From: Pseudomonas furukawaii
GTDB taxonomy: Bacteria; Pseudomonadota; Gammaproteobacteria; Pseudomonadales; Pseudomonadaceae
Direction of reading: 5' to 3'
Assembly (NCBI RefSeq): GCF_002355475.1
Contig: NZ_AP014862.1
Span: forward strand, 6,014,001-6,078,000
DNA: 64,000 nt
Below, in pieces: positions 25,404-34,887 of the stretch (position 1 is the first letter of the stretch; each line of letters opens with the position of its first letter). The notes under the pieces are model-generated. The model saw only the letters and a program-made list of their open reading frames with translations. It was not told the origin of the DNA and did not search any database. The translations under genes were made by a program, and so were the position numbers.

Positions 25404-26726
25404 ATGAACGCCCGCGTTCGCATGCCGGTGCACACCGAACACCACGCCCCCTCCTACTACGCCGCGACCGCCAATCGGCGCATCGAGTACCCGCCCCTGG
25501 CGGGAGAGGAGCTGGCCGATGTGTGCATTGTCGGCGGCGGATTCTCCGGGCTGAACACCGCGATCGAGCTGGCCCGGCGTGGCCGCAAGGTGGTGCTGCT
25601 GGAGGCCCGGCAGATCGGCTGGGGCGCCAGCGGCCGCAACGGCGGGCAACTGATCCGGGGCGTCGGCCACGGCGTCGAGCAGTTCGAGTCGGTGATCGGC
25701 GCGGAGGGCGTGCGCGCCCTGAAACTGATGGGCCTGGAGGCCGTGGAGATCGTCCGCCGCCGCGTCGAGGAGTTCGCCATCGACTGCGACCTGACCTGGG
25801 GTTACTGCGACCTGGCCAACAAGCCGGGCGACCTCGAGGGCTTCGCCGAGGACATGGAGGAACTCAAGGGCCTCGGCTACCGTCATGAACTGCGCCTGCT
25901 TCAGCCCCACGAGATGCGCAGCGTGGTGGGCTCCGACCGCTACGTCGGCGGTCTGATCGACATGGGTTCCGGTCACCTGCACCCCCTCAACCTGGCCCTG
26001 GGCGAGGCGGCCGCGGCCGAATCCCTCGGCGTGAAGCTGTTCGAGCACTCGGCGGTGACCCGCATCGACTACGGCGCCGAGGTGAAGGTACACACCGCAC
26101 GCGGCCAGGTGCGGGCCAGGACCCTGGTGCTGGGCTGCAACGCCTACCTGAACGACCTCAACCCGACCCTGGGCGGCAAGGTCCTGCCCGCCGGCAGCTA
26201 CGTGATCGCCACCGAGCCCCTGCCCAGGGAGCTGGCCCGCGAGCTGCTGCCACGGAACATGGCGGTCTGCGACCAGCGGGTGGCCCTGGACTACTACCGC
26301 CTGTCCGCCGACAACCGCCTGCTGTTCGGCGGCGCCTGCCACTATTCCGGGCGCGACCCGGCGGATATCGGCGCCTACATGCAGCCGAAGATGCTGAAGG
26401 TGTTTCCGCAGCTGAAGGACGTGCGCATCGACTTCCAGTGGGGCGGCATGATCGGCATCGGCGCCAACCGCCTGCCGCAGATCGGCCGCCTGCCCAACCA
26501 GCCCAACGTCTACTTCGCCCAGGCCTACTCGGGCCACGGAGTCAACGCGACGCACCTGGCCGGTCAGCTGCTGGCGGAAGCCATTTGCGGCGAACAGAGC
26601 ACGGGCTTCGACATTTTCGCCAAGGTGCCCCACATCACCTTCCCGGGCGGTCGCCACCTGCGTTCGCCACTGCTGGCCCTGGGCATGCTCTGGTATCGGA
26701 TGAAGGAAGCCGTGGGGGCGGTCTGA
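25404..26726 (+). CDS. FAD-dependent amine oxidoreductase (PuuB/PauB-like)
   Basis: A 440-residue DAO-family flavoenzyme with an FAD-binding N terminus (DVCIVGGGFSGLNTAIELAR) and RQIGWGASGRNGGQ, typical of gamma-glutamylputrescine oxidase and its relatives. The C terminus has YFAQAYSGHGVNATHLAG. It corresponds by place to P. aeruginosa PA5309 (PauB4), which acts on glutamylated polyamines. The product aldehyde would be taken by the KauB-type dehydrogenase nearby. The ATG at 25404 was chosen for the usual MNARV-type start. The exact amine is uncertain. Confidence 0.88.
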   Translation: MNARVRMPVHTEHHAPSYYAATANRRIEYPPLAGEELADVCIVGGGFSGLNTAIELARRGRKVVLLEARQIGWGASGRNGGQLIRGVGHGVEQFESVIGAEGVRALKLMGLEAVEIVRRRVEEFAIDCDLTWGYCDLANKPGDLEGFAEDMEELKGLGYRHELRLLQPHEMRSVVGSDRYVGGLIDMGSGHLHPLNLALGEAAAAESLGVKLFEHSAVTRIDYGAEVKVHTARGQVRARTLVLGCNAYLNDLNPTLGGKVLPAGSYVIATEPLPRELARELLPRNMAVCDQRVALDYYRLSADNRLLFGGACHYSGRDPADIGAYMQPKMLKVFPQLKDVRIDFQWGGMIGIGANRLPQIGRLPNQPNVYFAQAYSGHGVNATHLAGQLLAEAICGEQSTGFDIFAKVPHITFPGGRHLRSPLLALGMLWYRMKEAVGAV

Positions 26727-26761
26727 TCCCCCCAGCGCAAGCCTTTCATAGTTCCGTAATT

Positions 26762-26837
26762 GGATGGGTTGAGCCTGCGATCCCCATCAGCCGGCGCGCA
26801 CGTCGCGATGGGTTTCGCTTCGCTCTACCCATCCTAC
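26762..26837. repeat. REP-like palindromic repeat
   Basis: GGATGGGTTGAG at one side and GATGGGTTTCGCTTCG with CTACCCATCCTAC at the other form an extragenic palindrome of the GGGTAG...CGAAACCC type. It is related to the block at 20386-20475. Confidence 0.6.
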
Positions 26838-26856
26838 AAAGCTGTTCATTCGCGAA

Positions 26857-26884
26857 GAAAGGGCCGCAATGCGGCCCTTTTTCG
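26857..26884 (-). terminator. Bidirectional terminator between convergent genes
   Basis: Stem AAAGGGCCGC/GCGGCCCTTT with T5 on the plus side and A-rich left arm. It lies between the ends of the convergent oxidase (plus) and MFS (minus) genes. Confidence 0.85.
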
Positions 26885-26886
26885 TT

Positions 26887-28038
26887 TCAGTCAGCCACCG
26901 CTTCGGCGCCGTCATCGAACAGCTCGCGGGTCCAGGCCAGCCAGACGAAGACCGCCGCGCCCAGCGCCATCATCAGCGGCAGTGCATGGCCGGTGGCCCA
27001 CTGGCTGACGGCGCCAGTGGCCAGGGGGCCTACCAGGCAACCGATACCCCAGAGCTGGGCGATATGGGCGTTGGCCCGCACCAGTTCGTCGTCCCGGTAA
27101 CGCTCGCCGATCAGAATCAACGCCAGGGTGAAGAGCCCGCCGGCACTCGCCCCGAACACTACCCAGACGGGCCAGATCAGCGGCGCGTGCAGCAACAGCG
27201 GAACGGCCAGGCTGCTGCCCAGCAGGGTGACGCCGCAGATGCGGAACAGACTGAGGCGGGACATGCGATCGGCGAGCCAGCCGATGGGCAGTTGCAGGGC
27301 GGCGTCGCCCACCACCACCACGCTGGCCATGAGCAGCGCCACTTCCTGGGTGAAGCCCTGGCGCAGGCCATAGACCGGCAGCAGCGTCAGCATCATGGCC
27401 TCGAACGCGGCGAACAGGACCACCGCCCAGGCGATGGTGGGCAGACGCGAGCAGAAGGCCCACAGGCCCCGGCCTGACGCGCTATGGGCATCGACGCTGG
27501 GGGCCCCGGTACGCCCCAGGAGCAGCAGGGAACCACCGATCAGCAAGCCGGTCCCGGTCCAGAAGCCCAGATCGTTGTCAGCTCCGAGCGCGGACAGCAG
27601 CAAAGGCCCGCAGAGCTGGCTCAAGGCATAGCCGGTGCCGTAGAGCGCCACCAGGCGCCCACGCCATTGCTCCACCGCCAACTGGTTGATCCAGCTTTCG
27701 CCGAGGATGAACACCACGGTCAGGGCAACACCGATCAGAAGGCGCAGCATCAGCCACACCGGGTAGGCCTGCACCAGCGCCAGCGCGGCCACCGAAACGG
27801 CGCCAACGAGGAAGCAGAGCTGCATCAGGGTAGTGGTGCCGAATCGCGCGGCCAGGCGTCCGGCGATCACGGCACCCAGCAGCACACCCGCCGCCGGCGT
27901 GGCGGCCATGACACCAATGGCGAAGCTGCCATAGCCCCAGCTTTCCAGCCGCAGCGACACCAGGGGCATGGTCACCCCCAGCGCCAGGCCAATGCTGATG
28001 ACCGCGCCGCAAACCGCGAAGTAGGTTCCCCAACGCAT
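26887..28038 (-). CDS. MFS transporter
   Basis: A 383-residue major-facilitator protein with 12 membrane segments. The first opens WGTYFAVCGAVISIGLALG, and a loop 2-3 motif GRLAARFGTTTL is present. It is close in kind to the YcaD/UMF2 group of small MFS carriers. The ATG at 28038 follows GGGAGG; an upstream in-frame start would lie in a terminator. It sits between polyamine catabolism genes and corresponds by place to PA5311. An amine or amino-acid substrate is possible but not shown. Confidence 0.88.
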   Translation of the reverse strand: MRWGTYFAVCGAVISIGLALGVTMPLVSLRLESWGYGSFAIGVMAATPAAGVLLGAVIAGRLAARFGTTTLMQLCFLVGAVSVAALALVQAYPVWLMLRLLIGVALTVVFILGESWINQLAVEQWRGRLVALYGTGYALSQLCGPLLLSALGADNDLGFWTGTGLLIGGSLLLLGRTGAPSVDAHSASGRGLWAFCSRLPTIAWAVVLFAAFEAMMLTLLPVYGLRQGFTQEVALLMASVVVVGDAALQLPIGWLADRMSRLSLFRICGVTLLGSSLAVPLLLHAPLIWPVWVVFGASAGGLFTLALILIGERYRDDELVRANAHIAQLWGIGCLVGPLATGAVSQWATGHALPLMMALGAAVFVWLAWTRELFDDGAEAVAD

Positions 28039-28072
28039 CGCCGTCGTCCTCCCTTTCCCTGTGGGGCAAAGC

Positions 28073-28107
28073 AAAAAAGGCCGGGTATCCCGAAGGAAAA
28101 CCCGGCC
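28073..28107 (-). terminator. Terminator downstream of aldehyde dehydrogenase gene
   Basis: On the minus strand GGCCGGGT/ACCCGGCC with a 13-base loop is followed by six T. It separates kauB from the MFS gene. Confidence 0.8.
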
Positions 28108-28166
28108 GCAGGCGTGGCTCGTAGAGCCGGCCCCCCGCGATTCGGGGGGCGGACCTCAATGTGGAA

Positions 28167-29660
28167 TCAGAGCTTGATCCAGGTGGCTTTCAGCTCGGTG
28201 TACTTGTCGAACGCGTGCAGCGACTTGTCGCGACCGTTGCCCGACTGCTTGAAGCCACCGAAGGGCGCGGTCATGTCGCCGCCGTCGTACTGGTTGATCC
28301 AGACGCTGCCGGCGCGCAGGGCCTTGCCCACCAGATGGGCACGGGACAGGTTGCTGGTCCACACCGCCGCGGCCAGGCCGTAGACGGTGTCGTTGGCGAT
28401 GGCGACCGCCTCGTCCTCGGTGTCGAAGCCGATTACCGAGAGCACCGGGCCGAAGATCTCCTCCTTGGCGATGCGCATGGCGTTGTTCACGCCGTCGAAG
28501 ATGGTCGGCTCGACGTAGGTGCCGCCGGTCTCCTCCAGCACGCGCTTGCCGCCGGCGACCAGCTTGGCGCCGTCGTCATGGCCAGCCTGGATGTAGGACA
28601 GCACGTTGTTCATCTGGGTGGTGTCCACCAGGGCGCCCACATTGGTGGCCGGGTCCAGCGGGTTTCCCGGCTTCCAGGCCTTGATGGCCTCGACCACCAT
28701 GGGCACGAACCGCTCCTTGATGCTGTTCTCCACCAGCAGGCGCGAGCCGGCGGTGCAGACTTCGCCCTGGTTGAAGGCGATGGCGCCAGCGGCGGCTTCG
28801 GCGGCGGCCTTGAGGTCGGGCGCGTCGGCGAAGACGATGTTCGGGCTCTTGCCACCGGCTTCCAGCCAGACGCGCTTCATGTTGGATTCGCCGGCGTAGA
28901 TCATCAGTTGCTTGGCGATCTTGGTGGAGCCGGTGAACACCAGGGTGTCCACGTCCATGTGCAGGGCCAGGGCCTTGCCCACGGTGTGGCCGAAGCCCGG
29001 CAGCACGTTGAGCACGCCCGCCGGGATGCCGGCTTCGATGGCCAGCTGGGCCAGGCGGATGGCGGTCAGCGGCGACTTCTCGGAGGGCTTGAGGACTACC
29101 GAGTTGCCGGTGGACAGCGCCGGGCCGAGTTTCCAGCAGGTCATCAGCAGCGGGAAGTTCCAGGGCACGATGGCAGCGACCACGCCCACCGGCTCGCGAG
29201 TCACCAGGCCCAGCTCGTTGTGCGGGGTGGCAGCGACTTCGTCGTAGATCTTGTCGATGGCTTCGCCGCTCCAGCGGATGGCACGGGAAGCGGAAGGCAC
29301 GTCAACGCTCAGGGAGTCGCTGATGGGCTTGCCCATGTCGAGGGTTTCCAGCAGGGCCAGCTCCTCGGCGTGGGCGTCGATCAGGTCGGCGAAACGGATC
29401 ATCACCGCCTTGCGCTTGACCGGGGCCAGGCGCGACCAGACGCCGGACTCGAAGGTGGCGCGGGCATCCTTCACCGCCAGCTCGGCGTCAGCCAGATCGC
29501 AACTGGCGACCTTGCCCAGCACGCGGCCGTCGATGGGACTGACGCAATCGAAGGTCTCACCGGAGACGGCGGAGGTGTACTCGCCGTGGACGAAAGCGCG
29601 GGTCTCGATCTGGATGGACTTGGCGCGCTGTTCCCAATCTGCTCGGGTCAGGGTGGTCAT
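28167..29660 (-). CDS. kauB: Aldehyde dehydrogenase KauB/PauC-type
   Basis: A 497-residue NAD(P)-dependent aldehyde dehydrogenase. The catalytic Cys lies in FNQGEVCTAGSR (about residue 299), the base Glu in VWLEAGGKSPN (about 265), the cofactor site in TGSTKIAK, and PWNFPLLM is conserved. The closest family is 4-guanidinobutyraldehyde / gamma-glutamylaminobutyraldehyde dehydrogenase, a step of arginine and polyamine breakdown. In P. aeruginosa this is PA5312. The ribosome-binding site GAGGAAAG precedes the ATG. It is divergent from an omega-amino-acid transaminase gene, with about 230 bases of AT-rich control region between. Confidence 0.93.
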   Translation of the reverse strand: MTTLTRADWEQRAKSIQIETRAFVHGEYTSAVSGETFDCVSPIDGRVLGKVASCDLADAELAVKDARATFESGVWSRLAPVKRKAVMIRFADLIDAHAEELALLETLDMGKPISDSLSVDVPSASRAIRWSGEAIDKIYDEVAATPHNELGLVTREPVGVVAAIVPWNFPLLMTCWKLGPALSTGNSVVLKPSEKSPLTAIRLAQLAIEAGIPAGVLNVLPGFGHTVGKALALHMDVDTLVFTGSTKIAKQLMIYAGESNMKRVWLEAGGKSPNIVFADAPDLKAAAEAAAGAIAFNQGEVCTAGSRLLVENSIKERFVPMVVEAIKAWKPGNPLDPATNVGALVDTTQMNNVLSYIQAGHDDGAKLVAGGKRVLEETGGTYVEPTIFDGVNNAMRIAKEEIFGPVLSVIGFDTEDEAVAIANDTVYGLAAAVWTSNLSRAHLVGKALRAGSVWINQYDGGDMTAPFGGFKQSGNGRDKSLHAFDKYTELKATWIKL

Positions 29661-29889
29661 GGAGCTTTCCTCTTATTAGAAGAGTGCCGCCAGCTCAGGG
29701 CATGCACTGTCAAAAATTCTGCAAGGCCGACCTGCGAATGGCCATCCTGGCAACCCTAAACCAGAGCGACCAGCCTTTTCAATATATTTTACAGAAGAGC
29801 AGCAAACACCCTTGCCTTGTTCAATTTATCAAACATAGACTGCCGCCAGAACAATACAACGACCCACCTTGCCTTCTCCGGTGCCAACA
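29661..29889. promoter_or_regulatory. Divergent control region, kauB / transaminase
   Basis: An AT-rich 229-base region. GTTCAATTTATCAAAC (29818-29833) is a partly symmetrical block that could bind the PauR regulator encoded nearby. No certain promoter can be named. Confidence 0.3.
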
Positions 29890-31230
29890 ATGACGAACGC
29901 CACCCTCGCTCAACCGGGCAGAATATCCAACAGCCTGGACGAATTCTGGATGCCTTTCACCGCCAACCGCCAGTTCAAGGCCAATCCGCGGCTGCTGGAA
30001 AGCGCGGAAGGGATGTACTTCCGAAGCAGCGACGGTCGCCAGGTCCTGGATGGCACGGCCGGCCTCTGGTGCTGCAACGCCGGCCATGGTCGCCGCGAGA
30101 TCACCGAGGCGGTGAGCCGGCAGATCGCCCGCCTGGACTTTGCCCCCACCTTCCAGATGGGCCACCCGCTGCCCTTCGAGTTGGCCGAACGCCTGGCGGA
30201 CATCGCCCCCGTGGGCCTGAACCGGGTGTTCTTCACCAACTCCGGCTCGGAATCGGCGGACACCGCCCTGAAGATCGCCCTGGCCTACCAGCGCGCCATC
30301 GGCCAGGGCACCCGCACCCGCCTGATCGGCCGCGAGCTGGGCTACCACGGCGTCGGTTTCGGCGGCATCTCGGTGGGCGGCATGGTCAACAACCGCAAAG
30401 CCTTCCCCGCCCTGCTGCCCGGCGTGGACCACCTGCCCCATACCCTGGACATCGCCCGCAACGCCTTCAGCCGCGGCCTGCCGGAGTTCGGCATCGAGAA
30501 GGCCGATGAGCTGGAGCGCCTGGTCACCCTGCATGGCGCCGAGAACATCGCCGCCGTGATCGTCGAACCCATGTCCGGTTCCGCCGGGGTGATCCTGCCG
30601 CCGGTGGGCTACCTGCAACGCCTGCGGGAGATCACCCGCAAGCACGGCATCCTGCTGATCTTCGACGAGGTCATCACCGGCTTCGGCCGCGTCGGCAAGG
30701 CCTTCGCCGCGCAGCGCTGGGGCGTCACCCCGGACATCATCACCTGTGCCAAGGGCCTGACCAACGGCGCCATTCCCATGGGTGCGGTGTTCGTCGCCGA
30801 CGATATCCACCAGGCCTTCATGCAGGGCCCGGACAGCGCCATCGAGTTCTTCCACGGCTATACCTATTCCGGCCACCCCGTGGCTTGCGCCGCCGCCCTG
30901 GCGACCCTGGACATCTACCAGGGCGAACGCCTGTTCGAGCGCACCCTCGAACTGGAGGCCTACTGGCAGGACGCCCTGCTCGGCCTGCGCGACCTGCCCA
31001 ACGTCGTCGACATCCGCGCCGTGGGGCTGGTAGGCGGCGTGCAACTGGCCCCCAGCGCCGAGGGCGTGGGCAAACGGGGCTTCCAGGTATTCGAGCAATG
31101 TTTCCACGACGGCCTGATGGTGCGCGTGACCGGCGATACCATCGCCATGTCACCGCCGCTGATCGTGGAGAAGGAACAGATCGACACTCTCGTCGGCACG
31201 CTCGCCGACTCCATCCGCAAGGCCGCCTGA
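29890..31230 (+). CDS. Omega-amino acid--pyruvate transaminase family protein
   Basis: A 446-residue class III PLP aminotransferase. The PLP lysine is in IITCAKGLTNGAIPMG (about residue 285) and the Asp in ILLIFDEVITGFGR. The N terminus FWMPFTANRQFKANPRLL and GLWCCNAGHGR are typical of beta-alanine/omega-amino acid:pyruvate transaminases (about 448 residues). It probably moves amino groups of diamine breakdown products or beta-alanine to pyruvate, the role given to PA5313. ATG at 29890 is chosen; a TTG 21 bases upstream is possible, and no clear ribosome-binding site is visible. A cupin gene follows after 14 bases. Confidence 0.9.
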   Translation: MTNATLAQPGRISNSLDEFWMPFTANRQFKANPRLLESAEGMYFRSSDGRQVLDGTAGLWCCNAGHGRREITEAVSRQIARLDFAPTFQMGHPLPFELAERLADIAPVGLNRVFFTNSGSESADTALKIALAYQRAIGQGTRTRLIGRELGYHGVGFGGISVGGMVNNRKAFPALLPGVDHLPHTLDIARNAFSRGLPEFGIEKADELERLVTLHGAENIAAVIVEPMSGSAGVILPPVGYLQRLREITRKHGILLIFDEVITGFGRVGKAFAAQRWGVTPDIITCAKGLTNGAIPMGAVFVADDIHQAFMQGPDSAIEFFHGYTYSGHPVACAAALATLDIYQGERLFERTLELEAYWQDALLGLRDLPNVVDIRAVGLVGGVQLAPSAEGVGKRGFQVFEQCFHDGLMVRVTGDTIAMSPPLIVEKEQIDTLVGTLADSIRKAA

Positions 31231-31244
31231 ACAGGGACAGCACC

Positions 31245-31610
31245 ATGAACATTCAGCAGATCGTCGACTTCGCCCAGGCCACCACCGCCCCGGAGCACTA
31301 CCGCCCGGCACCGGAGAAGATCCTCAAGGGGGATCCGGAGCAGAGCGTCCGCAACCACTACGGCAGCCCCTGCGGGCAATTCAACGTGGGGATCTGGGAG
31401 GGCGCGGTGGGCCACTGGACCGTGAGCTACACCGAGCATGAGTACTGCGAGATCCTCCAGGGCGTCTCCGTGATCCGCGACGCCGAAGGCAACGCCAAGA
31501 CCGTGCGCGCCGGCGACCGCTTCGTGATCCCAGCCGGTTTTTCGGGCACCTGGGAAGTGCTGGAGCCCTGCCGCAAGGTCTATGTGATTTTCGAGCAGGC
31601 CAGCCACTGA
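31245..31610 (+). CDS. Cupin-domain protein
   Basis: A 121-residue single-domain cupin of the (S)-ureidoglycine aminohydrolase-like kind, with EYCEILQGVSVIRD and the second motif VRAGDRFVIPAGFSGTWEV. It follows the transaminase gene with a 14-base gap holding AGGGACAG, so the two form an operon ended by a strong terminator. It corresponds by place to PA5314. Function unknown; a role in handling a breakdown intermediate is possible. Confidence 0.85.
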   Translation: MNIQQIVDFAQATTAPEHYRPAPEKILKGDPEQSVRNHYGSPCGQFNVGIWEGAVGHWTVSYTEHEYCEILQGVSVIRDAEGNAKTVRAGDRFVIPAGFSGTWEVLEPCRKVYVIFEQASH

Positions 31611-31640
31611 GCCCGCTCCCACCCGATGCTTGTCACCTTC

Positions 31641-31665
31641 AGCCCGCCTCGCGCGGGCTTTTTTA
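31641..31665 (+). terminator. Terminator of transaminase-cupin operon
   Basis: AGCCCGC/GCGGGCT stem with a 5-base loop followed by six T on the plus strand. Confidence 0.9.
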
Positions 31666-31700
31666 CGCCCCCGGGGTCCTGCCGGGCAAAACGCAGCCAT

Positions 31701-31726
31701 GAAAAAGCCCGCTCTAGGCGGGCTTC
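31701..31726 (-). terminator. Terminator of rpmBG
   Basis: On the minus strand AAGCCCGC/GCGGGCTT is followed by T5. It lies about 20 bases after the rpmG stop. Confidence 0.85.
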
Positions 31727-31744
31727 TTCCAAGGGCCGGATCAA

Positions 31745-31900
31745 TTACTTGATCTTGGCTTCCTTGTAGATCACGTGCTTGCGCACGACAGGATCGAACT
31801 TCTTGATCTCGATCTTGTCGGGGGTGGTGCGCTTGTTCTTGTCGGTGGTGTAGAAGTGGCCGGTACCGGCGCTGGACACCAGACGGATCAGTTCACGCAT
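31745..31900 (-). CDS. rpmG: 50S ribosomal protein L33
   Basis: A 51-residue protein: [19 protein letters not shown], then [17 protein letters not shown] and the C terminus [13 protein letters not shown], the L33 pattern. It is the zinc-free form, without the CxxC pairs of the alternative L33. GGAGCC precedes the start. It lies 10 bases after rpmB on the same strand, the standard rpmBG operon. Confidence 0.97.
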   Translation of the reverse strand: MRELIRLVSSAGTGHFYTTDKNKRTTPDKIEIKKFDPVVRKHVIYKEAKIK

Positions 31901-31910
31901 GATGGGCTCC

Positions 31911-32147
31911 TTAAACCTTTTCGCCGCGGGCGCGCAGTTCGGACAGAACTGCGTCGATGCCGCGCTTGTCGATGATACGCATGCCCTTGGCGGAAACGCG
32001 CAGACGCACGAAGCGCTTCTCGGACTCGACCCAGAAGCGATGGTGCTGCAGGTTCGGCAGGAAACGACGACGGGTTTTGTTGTTTGCGTGGGAAATGTTG
32101 TTCCCGGTAACCGGACCCTTACCGGTTACTTGACAGACTCTCGACAT
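31911..32147 (-). CDS. rpmB: 50S ribosomal protein L28
   Basis: A 78-residue protein with the L28 opening [20 protein letters not shown] and the basic stretch [17 protein letters not shown]. First gene of rpmBG. The N-terminal cysteine site is the zinc-free kind. The promoter should lie in the 358-base region shared with the divergent peptide-binding protein gene. Confidence 0.97.
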   Translation of the reverse strand: MSRVCQVTGKGPVTGNNISHANNKTRRRFLPNLQHHRFWVESEKRFVRLRVSAKGMRIIDKRGIDAVLSELRARGEKV

Positions 32148-32505
32148 GCCTCAGCCCTCTAAACCACATGCCCAACCCGGCATGGGTTGGCCGCTTGAAC
32201 TCTCACATTGTGGGCGCTTGGCGCCCGTCTCGTCAGGGTCTTACCGGCCGCAAATTGACTGCGAAATACCGGCCCCCCAGAAAAGAGCGCTGCTTTATAT
32301 CAGAAAGCCCCTAGTGCAGCAAGGGCCGCAGCGTTTTACCCACAGCCCCCGAAGGCCCCGCGACAGGCCGCTGCGGCTGGCCCCTGCGCTTCCGGGCGAG
32401 GTGACCGCTCGTCGCCAACCGCGCATTGTTCAGCACCCGGGGTTGGACTAGGGTAAGGCCTTCCGCCCATCACGGGTACCGCTTCCCTTGCAAAGGATGA
32501 CCGCC
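32148..32505. promoter_or_regulatory. Divergent region between rpmB and the peptide-binding protein gene
   Basis: A 358-base non-coding region with no frame of coding character. It must hold the rpmBG promoter; the stretch from 32285 to 32320 is its most AT-rich part. I could not point to certain -10 and -35 boxes or a known operator. Confidence 0.4.
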
Positions 32506-34080
32506 ATGCGTCTCGCCGCCCTGTCGCTGCTATTCGCCCCGCTGCTTGCCCAGGCCGCCACGTTGAGCGTCTGCACCGAAGCCAGCCCCGAAGGATTCGA
32601 CGTGGTGCAGTACAACTCCCTGACGACCACCAACGCCTCGGCCGATGTGCTGATGGACCGACTGGTGGAGTTCGACGCCCGACAAGGCCGCCTGGTCTCC
32701 GGGCTGGCGGAACGCTGGGAGGTGTCCGACGACGGCCTCACCTATACCTTCCACCTGCGCCAGGGCGTGGCCTTCCACAGCACCGACTGGTTCAAGCCCA
32801 GCCGTGCCCTCGAGGCCGACGACGTGGTCTTCAGTTTTCGACGCATGCTGGATGCCAGCCACCCCTGGCACAAGGTCGCCCAGAGCGGCTTCCCCCATGC
32901 CCAATCGATGCAACTGCCCAGCCTGATCAAATCCGTCGACGCCCCCGACGCCCATCAGGTGCGCTTCACCCTGAACACACCCGATGCCACCTTCCTGGCC
33001 ACCCTCAGCATGGGCTTCGCCTCCATCTACTCGGCCGAGTACGCCGACCAGCTGATGAAGGCCGGCACCCCCGAACGACTGAACGCCCAGCCCGTGGGTA
33101 CCGGCCCCTTCGTCTTCCGTCGCTTCCAGAAGGACGCAGCGGTGCGCTACGCCGCCAACCCCGACTACTTCGGCGGCAAACCGGCGGTGGACGGCCTGGT
33201 CTTCGCCATCACCCCCGATGCCAATGTGCGCCTGCAGAAACTGCGTCGGGGGGAATGCCAGATCGCCCTGTCGCCCAAGCCCCTGGACGTGCAATCCGTG
33301 GCCGGCGACAAGACCCTCAAGGTCTCCGAGACCCCGGCGTTCATGACCGCCTTCGTCGGCATCAACAGCCAGCACCCGCCCCTGGACAAGCCGCAGGTTC
33401 GCCAGGCCATCAACCTGGCCTTCGACAAGAACAGCTACCTGAAGGCCGTGTTCGAAGGCAGCGCCACGGCCGCCGACGGCCCCTACCCGCCCACCACCTG
33501 GAGCTATGCCAAGGATCTGCCGGCCTATCCCCACGACCCGCAGAAAGCCAAGGCGCTGCTGGCCGAAGCCGGCCTGCCGGAAGGATTCAAGACCAGGATC
33601 TGGACCCGCCCCACCGGCAGCCTGCTCAACCCCAACCCAAGCCTGGGTGCGCAGCTGCTGCAGGCGGACCTGGCCAGGGTGGGCATCCAGGCGGACATCC
33701 GCGTGATCGAATGGGGCGAGCTGATCCGCCGCGCCAAGGCTGGCGAGCACGACCTGCTGTTCATGGGCTGGGCCGGCGACAACGGCGACCCGGACAACTT
33801 CCTCACCCCGCAGTTCTCCTGCGCCTCGGTGCAGTCCGGCCTCAACTTCGCGCGCTACTGCGATGCGGACCTGGACAGGTTGATCAGCGACGGCAAGAGC
33901 CATACCGACCTGTCCCGGCGCACGGCCCTCTACGAGAAGGCCCAGCGCATCATCCGCGAACAGGCCCTCTGGCTGCCGCTGGCCCATCCCACCGCCTTCG
34001 CCCTGACCCGGGCCAATGTCGAGGGTTACCAGGCCAACCCCTTCGGTCGCCAGGACTTCTCCAGGGTCAGGCTCGACTAG
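32506..34080 (+). CDS. ABC transporter peptide-binding protein (DppA family)
   Basis: A 524-residue periplasmic binding protein of the SBP_bac_5 family, with signal peptide [17 protein letters not shown]. Family blocks include [28 protein letters not shown] and [17 protein letters not shown]. It delivers dipeptides to an ABC permease. No permease genes lie beside it, so it must work with a dpp transporter encoded elsewhere, as orphan DppA-like proteins do in P. aeruginosa (PA5317). The ATG at 32506 is chosen for spacing to AAAGGA; one at 32497 is too close. Its end overlaps that of convergent radC. Confidence 0.93.
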   Translation: MRLAALSLLFAPLLAQAATLSVCTEASPEGFDVVQYNSLTTTNASADVLMDRLVEFDARQGRLVSGLAERWEVSDDGLTYTFHLRQGVAFHSTDWFKPSRALEADDVVFSFRRMLDASHPWHKVAQSGFPHAQSMQLPSLIKSVDAPDAHQVRFTLNTPDATFLATLSMGFASIYSAEYADQLMKAGTPERLNAQPVGTGPFVFRRFQKDAAVRYAANPDYFGGKPAVDGLVFAITPDANVRLQKLRRGECQIALSPKPLDVQSVAGDKTLKVSETPAFMTAFVGINSQHPPLDKPQVRQAINLAFDKNSYLKAVFEGSATAADGPYPPTTWSYAKDLPAYPHDPQKAKALLAEAGLPEGFKTRIWTRPTGSLLNPNPSLGAQLLQADLARVGIQADIRVIEWGELIRRAKAGEHDLLFMGWAGDNGDPDNFLTPQFSCASVQSGLNFARYCDADLDRLISDGKSHTDLSRRTALYEKAQRIIREQALWLPLAHPTAFALTRANVEGYQANPFGRQDFSRVRLD

Positions 34081-34751
34081 ACCCAGCCGTACTCGGCCAT
34101 GGACAGCGGCTCGCCATCGCCGACGATGAAGTGGTCCAGCACGCGCACGTCGATCAGCGCCAGCGCCTCCTTGAGGCGCTGGGTCAGCTGGCGGTCAGCG
34201 GCACTGGGCTCGGCCACCCCCGAAGGGTGGTTGTGGCTGAGGATGAGGGCGGCGGCATTGTGGGCCAGCGCGCGCTTGACCACCTGCCGGGGATACACGC
34301 TGGCGCCGTCGATGGTGCCCTGGAAGAGCACCTCGAAGGCCAGGACCCGATGCCGGGCGTCGAGGAACAGACAGGCGAACTGTTCGTGGGGCGCATGGCG
34401 CAGCTGGGCCTTGAGGTAATCCCGCACCGCCTGCGGACTCTCCAGCGCCGACTCGCGGCGCAGGTCCTCCGCCAGGTGGCGCCGTCCCATCTCCAGCACC
34501 GCCTGCAGCTGGGCGTACTTGGCAGGCCCCAACCCCAGGTGCCGGCAGAACTCATGGAACTCAGCCCCGAGCAGGGCCCGAAGGCCGCCGAAATCGGCCA
34601 GCAGATGGCGCGCCAGGTCGACCGCACTGCGGCCAGCCACCCCGGTGCGCAGAAAAATGGCGAGGAGCTCGGCGTCTGAAAGGGCCGTCGCACCCAGTTC
34701 GAGGAGTTTCTCCCGCGGCCGTTCCGCCGCAGGCCAATCGCGAATGCTCAT
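34077..34751 (-). CDS. radC: RadC-family JAMM protein
   Basis: A 224-residue RadC/YicR family protein. The N-terminal helix-hairpin-helix region ([20 protein letters not shown]) is followed by a JAMM domain with metal ligands in [19 protein letters not shown]. The original role in DNA repair is doubtful; the biochemical function is unsettled. It is divergent from coaBC, as in P. aeruginosa and E. coli, and overlaps the convergent upstream gene by 3 bases. Confidence 0.94.
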   Translation of the reverse strand: MSIRDWPAAERPREKLLELGATALSDAELLAIFLRTGVAGRSAVDLARHLLADFGGLRALLGAEFHEFCRHLGLGPAKYAQLQAVLEMGRRHLAEDLRRESALESPQAVRDYLKAQLRHAPHEQFACLFLDARHRVLAFEVLFQGTIDGASVYPRQVVKRALAHNAAALILSHNHPSGVAEPSAADRQLTQRLKEALALIDVRVLDHFIVGDGEPLSMAEYGWV

Positions 34752-34887
34752 GACACCTCCGTGGTTGAGCGGCGCCGCTGTTCCAGTGCGGTCGCTGTGC
34801 TATCTTAACCCACCTTTTTTGCGCGGCGATCGGCCTGGGGAGGCGCCTTCGCCGCAGCGCATCCTCAACCTCATAAAAGGCAGGCCT

